DNA from: a virus
Length of the DNA stretch: 29,669 bases
Direction: 5' to 3' (one strand)
Virus record (IMG/VR): IMGVR_UViG_3300013102_000802
Location: 1 to 29,669 of that record
Both the position numbers and the translations under genes were made by a program. Positions 7,281-13,477 of the stretch are shown here, piece by piece (positions within the stretch are counted from its first letter, which is position 1; the number at the start of each line of letters is the position of its first letter). Under the pieces are notes generated by a model. It searched no databases and was not told the origin of the DNA. It saw nothing but the letters and a program-made list of their open reading frames with translations.

Positions 7281-7619
7281 ATGGGTAAAATGACATTTGT
7301 AGTTGATTTTCCTGATGGTCGGGAGCCTGTAGTCAGTGCTGCCACTGACATTCTCGGCGGTAAACTGCTGTCTGTGGCCTTCAAGGATGCAACGCAGGTC
7401 GATGATCTTTCAATGGCGCGCTTTAGCCTGCAATGTGGTGCCGGGTGGAGTGTAGTGCTGGGTGAGTTCATTGAGGATAAGGGCTGGAGGCGTGAACCCG
7501 CAGGACGCGACTACGAGGTTATTACCGTCCCGAAAGGCGATGAAGACTTTGCGCGCGAACTGGTGAAAGAGATTGTCCCTGTGATATACCGGATTGATGT
7601 CGTCCCCGATTCTCTGTAG
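7281..7619 (+). CDS. Hypothetical protein ending the early operon, 112 aa
   Basis: Not recognised. It starts MGKMTFVVDFPDGREPVV and has an alternating alpha/beta look with no membrane segment or cysteine cluster. GGGAGG at 7265-7270 precedes ATG 7281. A strong intrinsic terminator follows the stop by about 17 nt, so this is the last gene of the first early transcription unit. Confidence 0.75.
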   Translation: MGKMTFVVDFPDGREPVVSAATDILGGKLLSVAFKDATQVDDLSMARFSLQCGAGWSVVLGEFIEDKGWRREPAGRDYEVITVPKGDEDFARELVKEIVPVIYRIDVVPDSL

Positions 7620-7635
7620 CACCATTTAAATTACT

Positions 7636-7672
7636 AAAAGCCCCAGACCATGATGGTTGTGGGGCTTTTTTT
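7636..7672 (+). terminator. Intrinsic terminator of the early operon
   Basis: AAAAGCCCCA (7636-7645) pairs with TGGGGCTTTT, with a further ACCA/TGGT inner stem, and runs into a T-tract at 7666-7672. A classical Rho-independent terminator. Genes beyond it (tiny ORFs, gemA, mor) need read-through or their own promoter. Confidence 0.9.
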
Positions 7673-7721
7673 ATACACTGTCGGTTCGTTGATAAAAGAT
7701 TGAACAATAACGGCAGATAAT

Positions 7722-7748
7722 AACCTCAGTGAATTATATTTTGAGGTT
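7722..7748 (+). promoter_or_regulatory. Hairpin covering the SD of the first tiny ORF
   Basis: AACCTCA (7722-7728) can pair with TGAGGTT (7742-7748) across 13 nt. The 3' arm contains GAGG (7743-7746), the ribosome site for the ORF at 7752. Translation could therefore be limited by this fold. A GATAAT (7716-7721) just upstream could be a -10 box but has no well-spaced -35. Confidence 0.4.
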
Positions 7749-7751
7749 CCC

Positions 7752-7838
7752 ATGTTTCTGATGCTGATCTGTTATCTCGCCACTGTGCCGATTGCCACGT
7801 TTTTTGCGTGGTGTCTGGTGCGTATGAACGATGATTAG
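7752..7838 (+). CDS. Tiny membrane peptide 1, 28 aa
   Basis: ATG 7752 to TAG 7836-7838. One hydrophobic helix (residues 2-22, rich in L, I, V, A, F) and a charged end RMNDD. GAGG sits 5 nt upstream. First of four consecutive small hydrophobic ORFs. It could be a regulator of membrane proteins, a lysis-timing or holin-like factor, or an exclusion peptide. No homologue recognised. Confidence 0.45.
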   Translation: MFLMLICYLATVPIATFFAWCLVRMNDD

Positions 7839-7851
7839 ATGGAGGCACTTT

Positions 7852-7938
7852 ATGGCTCTCTGGGTTGTTGCAACGTTTGTTCTGGTCGTGTTGTGGGGCG
7901 CAGCGTGGGTGCTCGGTAGCCCCAGAATGCGCGACTGA
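7852..7938 (+). CDS. Tiny membrane peptide 2, 28 aa
   Basis: ATG 7852 to TGA 7936-7938. A strong GGAGG at 7841-7845 is correctly spaced. Residues 2-21 form one hydrophobic helix with two Trp, and the C-terminal RMRD resembles the RMNDD end of the previous peptide. This is the best supported of the four because of its SD. Confidence 0.5.
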   Translation: MALWVVATFVLVVLWGAAWVLGSPRMRD

Positions 7939-7949
7939 CGGGGGTTCGG

Positions 7950-8030
7950 GTGGTTGTTTCTGATTGTATGATTTGCCTGGTGATTGCGGTTTGTTGTTCG
8001 CTGGCAGCTTTTGTGGTGTGGTCGCTGTAA
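7950..8030 (+). CDS. Tiny membrane peptide 3, 20-26 aa
   Basis: GTG 7950 (26 aa) or ATG 7968 (20 aa) to TAA 8028-8030. Nearly all residues are hydrophobic, with four Cys in the longer form. A GGGGG at 7940-7944 could be the SD for the GTG. Start uncertain, and it could be chance, but it fits the tandem series. Confidence 0.3.
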   Translation: MVVSDCMICLVIAVCCSLAAFVVWSL

Positions 8031-8033
8031 TCA

Positions 8034-8123
8034 ATGTTAAGAATTGCCTTTGAAGTCTTCGCGGCACTGGTATCATGCTGGTATGTTATCTGGTTATTAA
8101 TTGACAATATTATCCAGTTGTGA
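8034..8123 (+). CDS. Tiny membrane peptide 4, 29 aa
   Basis: ATG 8034 to TGA 8121-8123, beginning 3 nt after the previous stop. One hydrophobic segment of about 24 residues (AALVSCWYVIWLLIDNII). No SD of its own, so it would need coupling. Its 3' end overlaps the candidate promoter at 8101. Confidence 0.3.
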   Translation: MLRIAFEVFAALVSCWYVIWLLIDNIIQL

Positions 8124-8129
8124 TCCAAT
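8101..8129 (+). promoter_or_regulatory. Near-consensus promoter ahead of gemA-mor
   Basis: A perfect TTGACA (8101-8106), 17 bp, then TCCAAT (8124-8129). Start would be near 8136. Transcription runs into the terminator at 8171-8195, then to the 8221 gene, gemA and mor. Predicted from sequence only. Confidence 0.45.
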
Positions 8130-8135
8130 TAATTC

Positions 8136-8196
8136 GTTAAAACTGTTCGCCACAATTTGAAAATGGCTCAAGCCCCGCCCTGTGCGGGGCTTTTTC
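8136..8196 (+). ncRNA. Candidate short RNA or attenuated leader
   Basis: The RNA between the predicted start (near 8136) and the terminator would be about 60 nt: an unstructured A/T-rich 5' part ending in a GC hairpin with a U-tract. That is the form of an Hfq-type sRNA or of a leader in which termination is controlled. No known RNA family was recognised. Confidence 0.3.
8171..8195 (+). terminator. Intrinsic terminator before the gemA operon
   Basis: AGCCCCGC (8171-8178), a short loop, then GCGGGGCT and TTTTT (8191-8195). Strong Rho-independent form. It separates the tiny-ORF region from gemA-mor. Confidence 0.88.
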
Positions 8197-8220
8197 GTTT
8201 AAATTCCCGGAGAATTTCCC

Positions 8221-8499
8221 ATGACCAACTATGCCAAACTCGGCGAGTACACCGCCTATAAAAAACAGGCTCAGGACGCGGCAGAGCGTCGTCGCCTCAG
8301 TCTTGCCATGCTGGAACGTAAAGCCGGTGATTTGAAAAACCTGTGTGCTGTGGCTATTGATGTGCCGGAATTGACCACTCTGCAGCAGGATGCCGTCAGG
8401 GCTGAAGAGGAGATGCGGGCCGCAGTCGAGATGGCTAATCAGGCCGCACCACTATGCGGTGAGCAGAAGATTGATCTCAAGCTCCTTATGGACATCTGA
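8221..8499 (+). CDS. Hypothetical protein upstream of gemA, 92 aa
   Basis: Not recognised. A helical, charged 92-residue protein: KKQAQDAAERRRLSLAMLER and ELTTLQQDAVRAEEEMRAAV suggest a coiled-coil hairpin. GGAG lies about 8 nt before ATG 8221. It ends 16 nt before gemA and is probably co-transcribed with gemA and mor. Confidence 0.75.
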   Translation: MTNYAKLGEYTAYKKQAQDAAERRRLSLAMLERKAGDLKNLCAVAIDVPELTTLQQDAVRAEEEMRAAVEMANQAAPLCGEQKIDLKLLMDI

Positions 8500-8515
8500 C
8501 GGCCACGGGATACCC

Positions 8516-8911
8516 ATGAAAGCAAATCTGATCCGTATCGTTCACACCGGCAAAACCTCCCTCGGCTGGGATGATGAAACCTATCGCGATGTACTGGCCC
8601 GCCAGACGGGTAAACGCTCGGCGCGTGACTGCACCACCGCCGAACTGGAAAAAGTGGTGCTGTACATGCGCACTCAGGGCTTTGCGCCGTCTTACCGTGG
8701 TCGCCGTCCCCGCGTGGCAACGGGCCGTAAAGCCATGCTGGGCAAGATTGAGTCCATGCTGGCGGAGGCGAACCGCCCGTGGAGTTATCTGGATGGGATC
8801 GTGGAGCGCATGCTGGGCGAGAAAAAGCCGATTGAGTGGCTGAATGACGATCAGGTGCGTAAGCTGATGCAAATGCTGATTGTTGACGCGAAGCGTCACG
8901 GGAGGCTGTAA
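8516..8911 (+). CDS. gemA: GemA (gp16 / DUF1018) protein
   Basis: A 131-residue protein of the GemA/gp16 family. Marks include the IRIVHTGKTSLGWDDETYRDVL start, then CTTAELEKVVLYMRTQGF, and the end LSDEQVRKLMQML-like part seen here as LNDDQVRKLMQMLI. In Mu, GemA affects host gene expression and DNA gyrase function during lytic growth. ATG 8516 is chosen; an in-frame upstream ATG lies within the previous gene. mor begins 1 nt after its stop, as in Mu-like phages, where gemA and mor are adjacent. Confidence 0.92.
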   Translation: MKANLIRIVHTGKTSLGWDDETYRDVLARQTGKRSARDCTTAELEKVVLYMRTQGFAPSYRGRRPRVATGRKAMLGKIESMLAEANRPWSYLDGIVERMLGEKKPIEWLNDDQVRKLMQMLIVDAKRHGRL

Positions 8912-8912
8912 T

Positions 8913-9362
8913 ATGCGCGAGTTCGACCTTGAATCCCTCGAAGAGCTGCTGCCGGATACCGCCCGCCAGATAGCCGATGTGATTGGCTTCCCCGCCACGC
9001 AGCGGCTGATTGAACGCTTTGGCGGTGCCTGTTTCCCTGTCGGTCGCGGTCTGCGCGGCACTGGCGAGCGCCGTCTGGCCATGCTGCGGGACGTTATCGG
9101 CGAAGAGAACACCCGCCAGCTTGTTAAGCGTTTCGGCGGTGACAGTTCGCTGGTGATCCCCCGCTGCGCTGGTGCGCTGCGCGAGTGGCGCAACCGCTGT
9201 TTTCTCGCCGAGGTTGACAGCATGCTGGCCGATGGCGAATCATTGCGTATGGCGCTCACGGTACTCGGCCCCAAATACGGCATCGGTAACACCCGTGCAT
9301 GGGCCATTGTGGCAAGCCGCCGTCAGGCTGTTTCTCCCCCGGCACAGGGGGCGCTGTTCTGA
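8913..9362 (+). CDS. mor: Mor family transcription activator
   Basis: A 149-residue protein of the Mor/C family. The N-terminal half is the dimerisation part (ESLEELLPDTARQIADVIGF). The C-terminal part has LTVLGPKYGIGNTRAWAIV in the position of the HTH recognition helix. Mor in Mu switches on the middle promoter, which drives C, and C then drives four late promoters. Here no second Mor/C protein is found: the lysis genes begin 84 nt after mor. So Mor probably activates the late promoters directly. GGAGG at 8901-8905 and ATG 8913 define the start. Confidence 0.93.
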   Translation: MREFDLESLEELLPDTARQIADVIGFPATQRLIERFGGACFPVGRGLRGTGERRLAMLRDVIGEENTRQLVKRFGGDSSLVIPRCAGALREWRNRCFLAEVDSMLADGESLRMALTVLGPKYGIGNTRAWAIVASRRQAVSPPAQGALF

Positions 9363-9369
9363 TGGTATA

Positions 9370-9416
9370 CCGCTTCACCCCCGTATCATGCCCTGAGTTA
9401 CGCCTCCCATCACAAT
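9370..9416 (+). promoter_or_regulatory. Candidate late promoter 1 (lysis/packaging operon)
   Basis: CCGCTTCACCCCCGTA at 9370-9385, then a -10-like CACAAT at 9411-9416. The same 16-bp motif with the same 41-bp offset to a -10-like hexamer recurs at 16927 and 28490, each time before a late operon. The motif would lie at about -53 to -38, where Mor/C-type activators bind. There is no -35 consensus, as expected for an activator-dependent promoter. Confidence 0.65.
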
Positions 9417-9446
9417 AACCCTCACAAACTTTGTGAGGGTTTTTTT
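9417..9446 (+). terminator. Terminator hairpin overlapping the endolysin SD
   Basis: AACCCTCACAA (9417-9427), loop ACT, TTGTGAGGGTT (9431-9441) form a perfect 11-bp stem followed by T residues to 9446. The endolysin ATG is at 9447, and its SD (GAGGG, 9435-9439) is inside the 3' arm. The hairpin should both stop transcripts arriving from mor and hide the SD in any read-through RNA. Confidence 0.85.
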
Positions 9447-9845
9447 ATGTCTTCTTTCCGCTTCAGTCAGCGCAGCGAGTCCCGCCTGCAGGGTGTTCAC
9501 CCTGACCTGGTGAAAGTGACCCGCCGTGCGCTGGAACTGTCTCCCGTTGATTTTGGTATCACCGAAGGCCTCCGCTCTCAGGAACGCCAGAAACAGATGG
9601 TCGCTCAGGGCAGCAGCCAGACTATGAACAGCCGCCACCTTACCGGGCATGCGGTCGACGTTGTGGCGTATGTCGGCAGTGATATTTCGTGGGATATGCC
9701 GCTCTATCAGCAGATTGCGCAGGCGTTCAAACAGGCTTCAGTTGAGCTTTCCATCCCCGTTGAGTGGGGTGGCGACTGGAAAACGCTGAAAGATGGCCCG
9801 CACTTCCAGCTTCCCTTTGCACAATATCCGGCTACAGCCGCGTGA
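9447..9845 (+). CDS. M15-type L,D-peptidase endolysin
   Basis: A 132-residue peptidase of the M15 family (T5 endolysin / VanY-like), expected to cut peptide cross-bridges of host peptidoglycan at lysis. Zinc ligands are H64 and D71 in SRHLTGHAVDVVA and H119 in DGPHFQLP. The preceding segment GLRSQERQKQMVAQGSSQT is also typical. There is no signal peptide, so it should depend on a holin. Mu uses an unrelated lysozyme-type enzyme at this place, so this is a substituted lysis module. SD GAGGG lies 7 nt before the ATG, within the terminator stem. Confidence 0.92.
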   Translation: MSSFRFSQRSESRLQGVHPDLVKVTRRALELSPVDFGITEGLRSQERQKQMVAQGSSQTMNSRHLTGHAVDVVAYVGSDISWDMPLYQQIAQAFKQASVELSIPVEWGGDWKTLKDGPHFQLPFAQYPATAA

Positions 9846-9865
9846 TGTTCCGGGGGATCGTACTG

Positions 9866-10114
9866 ATGGCGCTCCTTAACCGTCTCGCTGAGTTAATCAC
9901 TAATCCGCAGGGACGATTGTCCACCACCGATACGGCCACCATGGTGGCGTTGGTTGTCAGCTCGCTGGCGCTGCTTATCTGCGTGGTGATGGACAGGCAA
10001 CCTGATGCCGCGCTGGGCCTGTATCTCGGTGCCTGGGTAACACATGCAGGCGTGCAGGTTCACCAGAAGCTTAAGGTGCCGGTTGCCCGGTCTGCGGGAG
10101 GCAAGGATGAATAG
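9866..10114 (+). CDS. DUF2644 membrane protein, candidate holin
   Basis: An 82-residue protein of the DUF2644 type seen in Mu-like prophages (MALLNRLAELITNPQGRLSTTD start). One strong membrane segment (VALVVSSLALLICVVM) and a second weaker hydrophobic stretch (AALGLYLGAWVTHAGV) give a small two-helix membrane protein. Its place between endolysin and Rz suggests a holin or antiholin, but this is inference. ATG 9866 is preferred because GGGGGA lies 8 nt upstream; ATG 9845, overlapping the endolysin stop, is the alternative. Confidence 0.8.
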   Translation: MALLNRLAELITNPQGRLSTTDTATMVALVVSSLALLICVVMDRQPDAALGLYLGAWVTHAGVQVHQKLKVPVARSAGGKDE

Positions 10115-10577
10115 CGCAGCTAAATGGCTTTTAACCCGCCTTTTACCCGGCGTCGTGCTTTGCGCGGCGCTGGCCGGAGCGGGATGGTGGCTGCACAGCA
10201 CCGGCTATGACTCCGGGCATAAAGACGCTAAGGCGGATGGCGATACGGCGCTGGCCAAAGAGAAACAGGCCCGTGCGGATGAACGCCAGCAGCTGGCTCA
10301 GGCCGGACAGCAGGCACTGCTGCAGGCAAGAGATGGCGAGCGAGAGCAGCGTGAGCGGGCTGACCTGCTCGCCCTGCAGCTGGCTAATAAAGAATTTAAG
10401 CTGAAGCAGACCAGCAGTCTGCTGCAACTGAATATCAGTAAGGCGGTCAGCGATGACAATCAGACTTCTGGCTGTGGCTATAACGGGCTTGGGCCTCACA
10501 GCCTGCAGCTCTACACCAAAGCCCTCGGATACGCCGGTGGTGGTAACGCCAGCGCCGGTGATAGTTCAGGACAGTAA
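10107..10577 (+). CDS. Rz-like inner-membrane spanin
   Basis: A 156-residue type II membrane protein: short basic N-terminus, membrane anchor at about residues 12-29, and a long charged helical periplasmic region (KEKQARADERQQLAQAGQQ and following), as in lambda Rz. It would join with the o-spanin to fuse inner and outer membranes after wall degradation. GGGAGG at 10096-10101 marks the start. It overlaps the previous gene by 8 nt and shares 125 nt with the o-spanin in another frame. Confidence 0.85.
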   Translation: MNSAAKWLLTRLLPGVVLCAALAGAGWWLHSTGYDSGHKDAKADGDTALAKEKQARADERQQLAQAGQQALLQARDGEREQRERADLLALQLANKEFKLKQTSSLLQLNISKAVSDDNQTSGCGYNGLGPHSLQLYTKALGYAGGGNASAGDSSGQ

Positions 10578-10767
10578 ACCACCGCGAGCGATGGTCACGG
10601 TAGCCCCGATGCCGCCCGCACCGTCAGCATATGCCGGTGGCTCATCGGGGCTACCCCCGGATGCACTGTTGCGACATGCAGCAGATTACGGAGCCTGGTG
10701 CCAGACGAACGTCGCAAAACTCAAGGCTCTTGAGGTGTTTTTCTGGCCAGGCAAGGAGGACCAATAA
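10453..10767 (+). CDS. Rz1-like outer-membrane spanin lipoprotein
   Basis: A 104-residue lipoprotein. The N-terminal signal MTIRLLAVAITGLGLTAC has a lipobox LTAC with the acylated Cys at residue 18, followed by a Pro-rich stretch (TPVVVTPAPVIV, PMPPAP), as in Rz1. It starts inside the Rz gene in the +1 frame and extends beyond it, the common overlapping arrangement of two-component spanins. Longer than lambda Rz1, with a C-terminal extension of unknown role. Confidence 0.88.
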   Translation: MTIRLLAVAITGLGLTACSSTPKPSDTPVVVTPAPVIVQDSKPPRAMVTVAPMPPAPSAYAGGSSGLPPDALLRHAADYGAWCQTNVAKLKALEVFFWPGKEDQ

Positions 10768-11034
10768 ATGGACGCAGGACACATTGTGGAATTTTGGCAA
10801 ACCGCGTTACTGGGCGTTTTTTCGTTCGGTTTTACTTTCTGGATAAAGAATCTGCACTCCACAATTAACCGCCTGTGGGAAGAGAACCGGCAGATGTACA
10901 CGGTGTTTCAGCTCAAATCAGATGCACTCCGCGATCAGGAGCAGATTATGACCATGCTCTCGGAAATTAAGCAGTCGATTGAGCGCATGAACGACCGTAT
11001 AGACCGCCGCACCGATGCCACGGGGGGCCGCTAA
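10768..11034 (+). CDS. Membrane-anchored coiled-coil protein (DUF2730-like)
   Basis: An 88-residue protein with a membrane segment near residues 9-27 (WQTALLGVFSFGFTFWI) and then a helical coiled-coil-like region (EQIMTMLSEIKQSIERMNDRI). Size, position between lysis and terminase genes and topology match the Mu gp25 / DUF2730 type. Function unknown. It starts right after the o-spanin stop (AGGAGG at 10755-10760), and its stop overlaps the next start. Confidence 0.75.
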   Translation: MDAGHIVEFWQTALLGVFSFGFTFWIKNLHSTINRLWEENRQMYTVFQLKSDALRDQEQIMTMLSEIKQSIERMNDRIDRRTDATGGR

Positions 11035-11555
11035 TGGCGCACCCGAAAGCGGTAAGGGATGCCGTCAGGCGCGATTACATTGCGCAGGGGATCGCCCCCG
11101 AAGTGCTGGGGCCGATGCACGGGGTCAGCGTGGCGTCGGTTATCCGCTGGCGGCGTGAGTCGCGGGAGAACGGCGACGACTGGGACAAACAGCGTGCGGC
11201 CCGTCGCCTGTCGTCCGGCGTGCCGGAGGATATCACCCGTGACCTGCTGCTGGAGTTCCTTGAGCACCATAAGCATGCGATGGAACAGCTGCGCAAGGCC
11301 CGTGAAGGTGCAGACGGTCAGACCGCACTGCCAGCCGATGATTACGCCAGCCTGCTGGCAAAGCTGCAGGACGGCTTTAACAAGATGATAGCCGCCAGTA
11401 AGCGCATTTTGCCGGAGACCGACCGTCTGATCGTCGCGGCGGGCGTGGTGGAGGATTTAGCCGCCTTTCTCAGCGATAAGCACCCGGCGCTGATGGCGGG
11501 CTTTCTGGACGTATTACCTGAGTTTCAGCAGATTGTGGAGAAGAAATATGGCTGA
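11034..11555 (+). CDS. DUF1804 protein, putative small terminase
   Basis: A 173-residue protein of the DUF1804 type found just before the large terminase in Mu-like phages. Residues 1-45 look like an HTH (RRDYIAQGIAPEVLGPMHGV and VASVIRWRRE), as in small terminase subunits that recognise packaging sites; the rest is helical and may oligomerise. In this Mu-like context it would recognise the phage left end (pac). It overlaps the next gene by 8 nt. Confidence 0.82.
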   Translation: MAHPKAVRDAVRRDYIAQGIAPEVLGPMHGVSVASVIRWRRESRENGDDWDKQRAARRLSSGVPEDITRDLLLEFLEHHKHAMEQLRKAREGADGQTALPADDYASLLAKLQDGFNKMIAASKRILPETDRLIVAAGVVEDLAAFLSDKHPALMAGFLDVLPEFQQIVEKKYG

Positions 11556-11778
11556 AGTTACCAAACCCGTTAAGCAGTTTATTACTCTGAACGATCGCAA
11601 TGCTGTGCGTGCCGATACCATCGTTCGCGTATACGTGCAAAGCGATTACCTGATGGTACAGACTGAAGATGGCGAGATTCACCAGGCCGATGGTCTTTAT
11701 GGCAAATCGGTATGGCACGCAAAATCCGTGTTGCTGGAGCAGATTGAGGCGGCGCTGGCGAACCGCAGTCAGGACTGA
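11548..11778 (+). CDS. Hypothetical protein between terminase genes, 76 aa
   Basis: Not recognised. The composition suggests a small beta-barrel (ADTIVRVYVQSDYLMVQTED) followed by a helix (LLEQIEAAL). GGAG at 11537-11540 and ATG 11548, overlapping the DUF1804 stop. It is unclear whether it takes part in packaging. Confidence 0.72.
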   Translation: MAEVTKPVKQFITLNDRNAVRADTIVRVYVQSDYLMVQTEDGEIHQADGLYGKSVWHAKSVLLEQIEAALANRSQD

Positions 11779-11788
11779 GGGCAGATAA

Positions 11789-13477
11789 GTGTCGTCCAAA
11801 TCATCGCTTAAAGCCTTCCGCGAGAAGATTGCCCGCATTCAGGGGGAGCTGCGCGACCGCATAGAGAGCGCAAGCTGTGGTCTGGACAGCAGCCCGGAGG
11901 CGATACAGGCTCGCCGGTTACAGGTCAGCGATCCGGTGACCGGGTTTCGCTTCTTCGTAAACACCTACTTTAAGCATCACCTCCATCACCCGGAAACCAG
12001 TGCGCTGCACGAGTATCTGTATGAGCGCCTGCCGCAGATTGTCACCAGCCCTGAGAGTGAGAATGACGTTATTGCCGCCCCGCGTGGTGAAGCAAAAACC
12101 ACCCTCGGTCAGCAGCTGTTCGACCTGTGGTGCGTCGTTCTTGAGCTGAAGAAATTTATCATAATCGCCTTCGACACGTCCGCTCAGTCGGCGGAGTCTC
12201 TTGAGGTGATTAAGGCCGAGCTGCTCTATAACGCCGGTCTGGCGCTGGACTTCCCGGAGGCCTGCGGACAGGGACGGGTGTGGCGTATCGGCTGCATTTT
12301 GACTGCGTCGGGCATCAAAATTGAATCGGCTGGTCAGGGACAGAGTCTGCGTGGCCGTAAGCACGGCGCATATCGTCCTGACCTGGTTCACCTCGATGAC
12401 CTCGAAAACGACGAGAACGTGGTGACACCAAAGCAGCGTGACAAGCTGGAGAAGTGGCTGAACAGCACGGTGCTGCCGCTGGGCGGGGCCGGGGTCAAGC
12501 TCGATGTTATCTACGTCGGGTCAATCCTGCACTACGATTCCGTGCTGGCCCGCACCATGAAAAACCCGCTGTGGAACGCGAAACGTTTCCAGGCAATCCT
12601 CGCGTGGCCTGAGAATCTGGCGCTGTGGGATGAGTGGGAAGCGGTGCTGCGTGGTAAGGGTAAAAATGCTGCGAAGGCGTTCTATAACCGCCATGAAAAA
12701 GCGCTGCTGAAAGGCTCCCACGTTTCCTGGGCCGCTCGACCACTGCTGGCGCTGATGTTGATCCGCGTGCGCGTAGGCACCCGCGCTTTCGATGCGGAAT
12801 ACCAGAATGACCCCGTCAGCGGCGAGCATGCCATCTTCCACGGCTGTATCCATGAGTGGCGGGAGCTGGAGCCTGACCTGATTTACTTCGGTGCCTGCGA
12901 CCCGTCGCTCGGCAAGCACAACAGCCGGGGCAACGACCCCAGCGCGTTGCTGATTGGCGGATGGCACCGCATCAAAAAGGTGCTCAAGGTTGTCCGCGCC
13001 GATATCCGCGTGCGCCGCCTCAAAGCGATTATTACCGATGTTATCCAGCTGCAGCGCGAGTTCGGCTGCGTCGCGTGGGCGTTTGAGTCGGTGCAGTTCC
13101 AGGACTTTCTGCGCGAGACGCTGATAGAAGAATCCCTGAAGGCGGGCGTCCCCGTTCCAGCCCGCGCTGTTATTCCCTCTACTGACAAGGCCGGACGTAT
13201 TGAATCTCTGCAGCCCTTTATGGAGAGCGAGCACATTCTGATCGCCCGTGCGCTCGCCACGTTGCGTGAACAGTTGATGCATTTCCCGATGGCTGACCAC
13301 GATGACGGCCCGGATGCGCTGCATATGCTGTTTGCCATCGCGTCAACCAGCGTGGGTAACTTTGAATTTATTCCCGTCAGCCAGCTGGAGGCGGTGGAGT
13401 CGGATTCTCCCTCACGCCGCAGGCATGACGATGACGACGATTATGGCTCTGACGGGTTCGGGTCTGGAGGATGGTAA
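11789..13477 (+). CDS. Large terminase subunit (Mu gp28-like)
   Basis: A 562-residue packaging motor. The ATPase part has a Walker A-like APRGEAKTT (residues 97-105) and a Walker B LDDLEND with D203/D204. The nuclease part begins with GACDPSLGK, whose D371 is the expected first metal-binding acid; DDGPDALH near the C-terminus supplies another acidic cluster. It cuts and packages DNA by the headful from the integrated Mu-like genome. GTG 11789 has GAGG at 11777-11780. The C-terminal tail is very acidic (HDDDDDYGSDG). Confidence 0.93.
   Translation: MSSKSSLKAFREKIARIQGELRDRIESASCGLDSSPEAIQARRLQVSDPVTGFRFFVNTYFKHHLHHPETSALHEYLYERLPQIVTSPESENDVIAAPRGEAKTTLGQQLFDLWCVVLELKKFIIIAFDTSAQSAESLEVIKAELLYNAGLALDFPEACGQGRVWRIGCILTASGIKIESAGQGQSLRGRKHGAYRPDLVHLDDLENDENVVTPKQRDKLEKWLNSTVLPLGGAGVKLDVIYVGSILHYDSVLARTMKNPLWNAKRFQAILAWPENLALWDEWEAVLRGKGKNAAKAFYNRHEKALLKGSHVSWAARPLLALMLIRVRVGTRAFDAEYQNDPVSGEHAIFHGCIHEWRELEPDLIYFGACDPSLGKHNSRGNDPSALLIGGWHRIKKVLKVVRADIRVRRLKAIITDVIQLQREFGCVAWAFESVQFQDFLRETLIEESLKAGVPVPARAVIPSTDKAGRIESLQPFMESEHILIARALATLREQLMHFPMADHDDGPDALHMLFAIASTSVGNFEFIPVSQLEAVESDSPSRRRHDDDDDYGSDGFGSGGW

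Noticed and set aside
8486-9307. 273-codon minus-strand ORF opposite gemA and mor
   Set aside because: It lies across two well supported plus-strand genes. Its composition (Arg, Ser, Pro rich) is that of an antisense frame in GC-rich DNA, and it has no SD.
12521-13324. 267-codon minus-strand ORF within the terminase gene
   Set aside because: Shadow of the terminase reading frame; no recognisable domain and no gap in the plus-strand gene.
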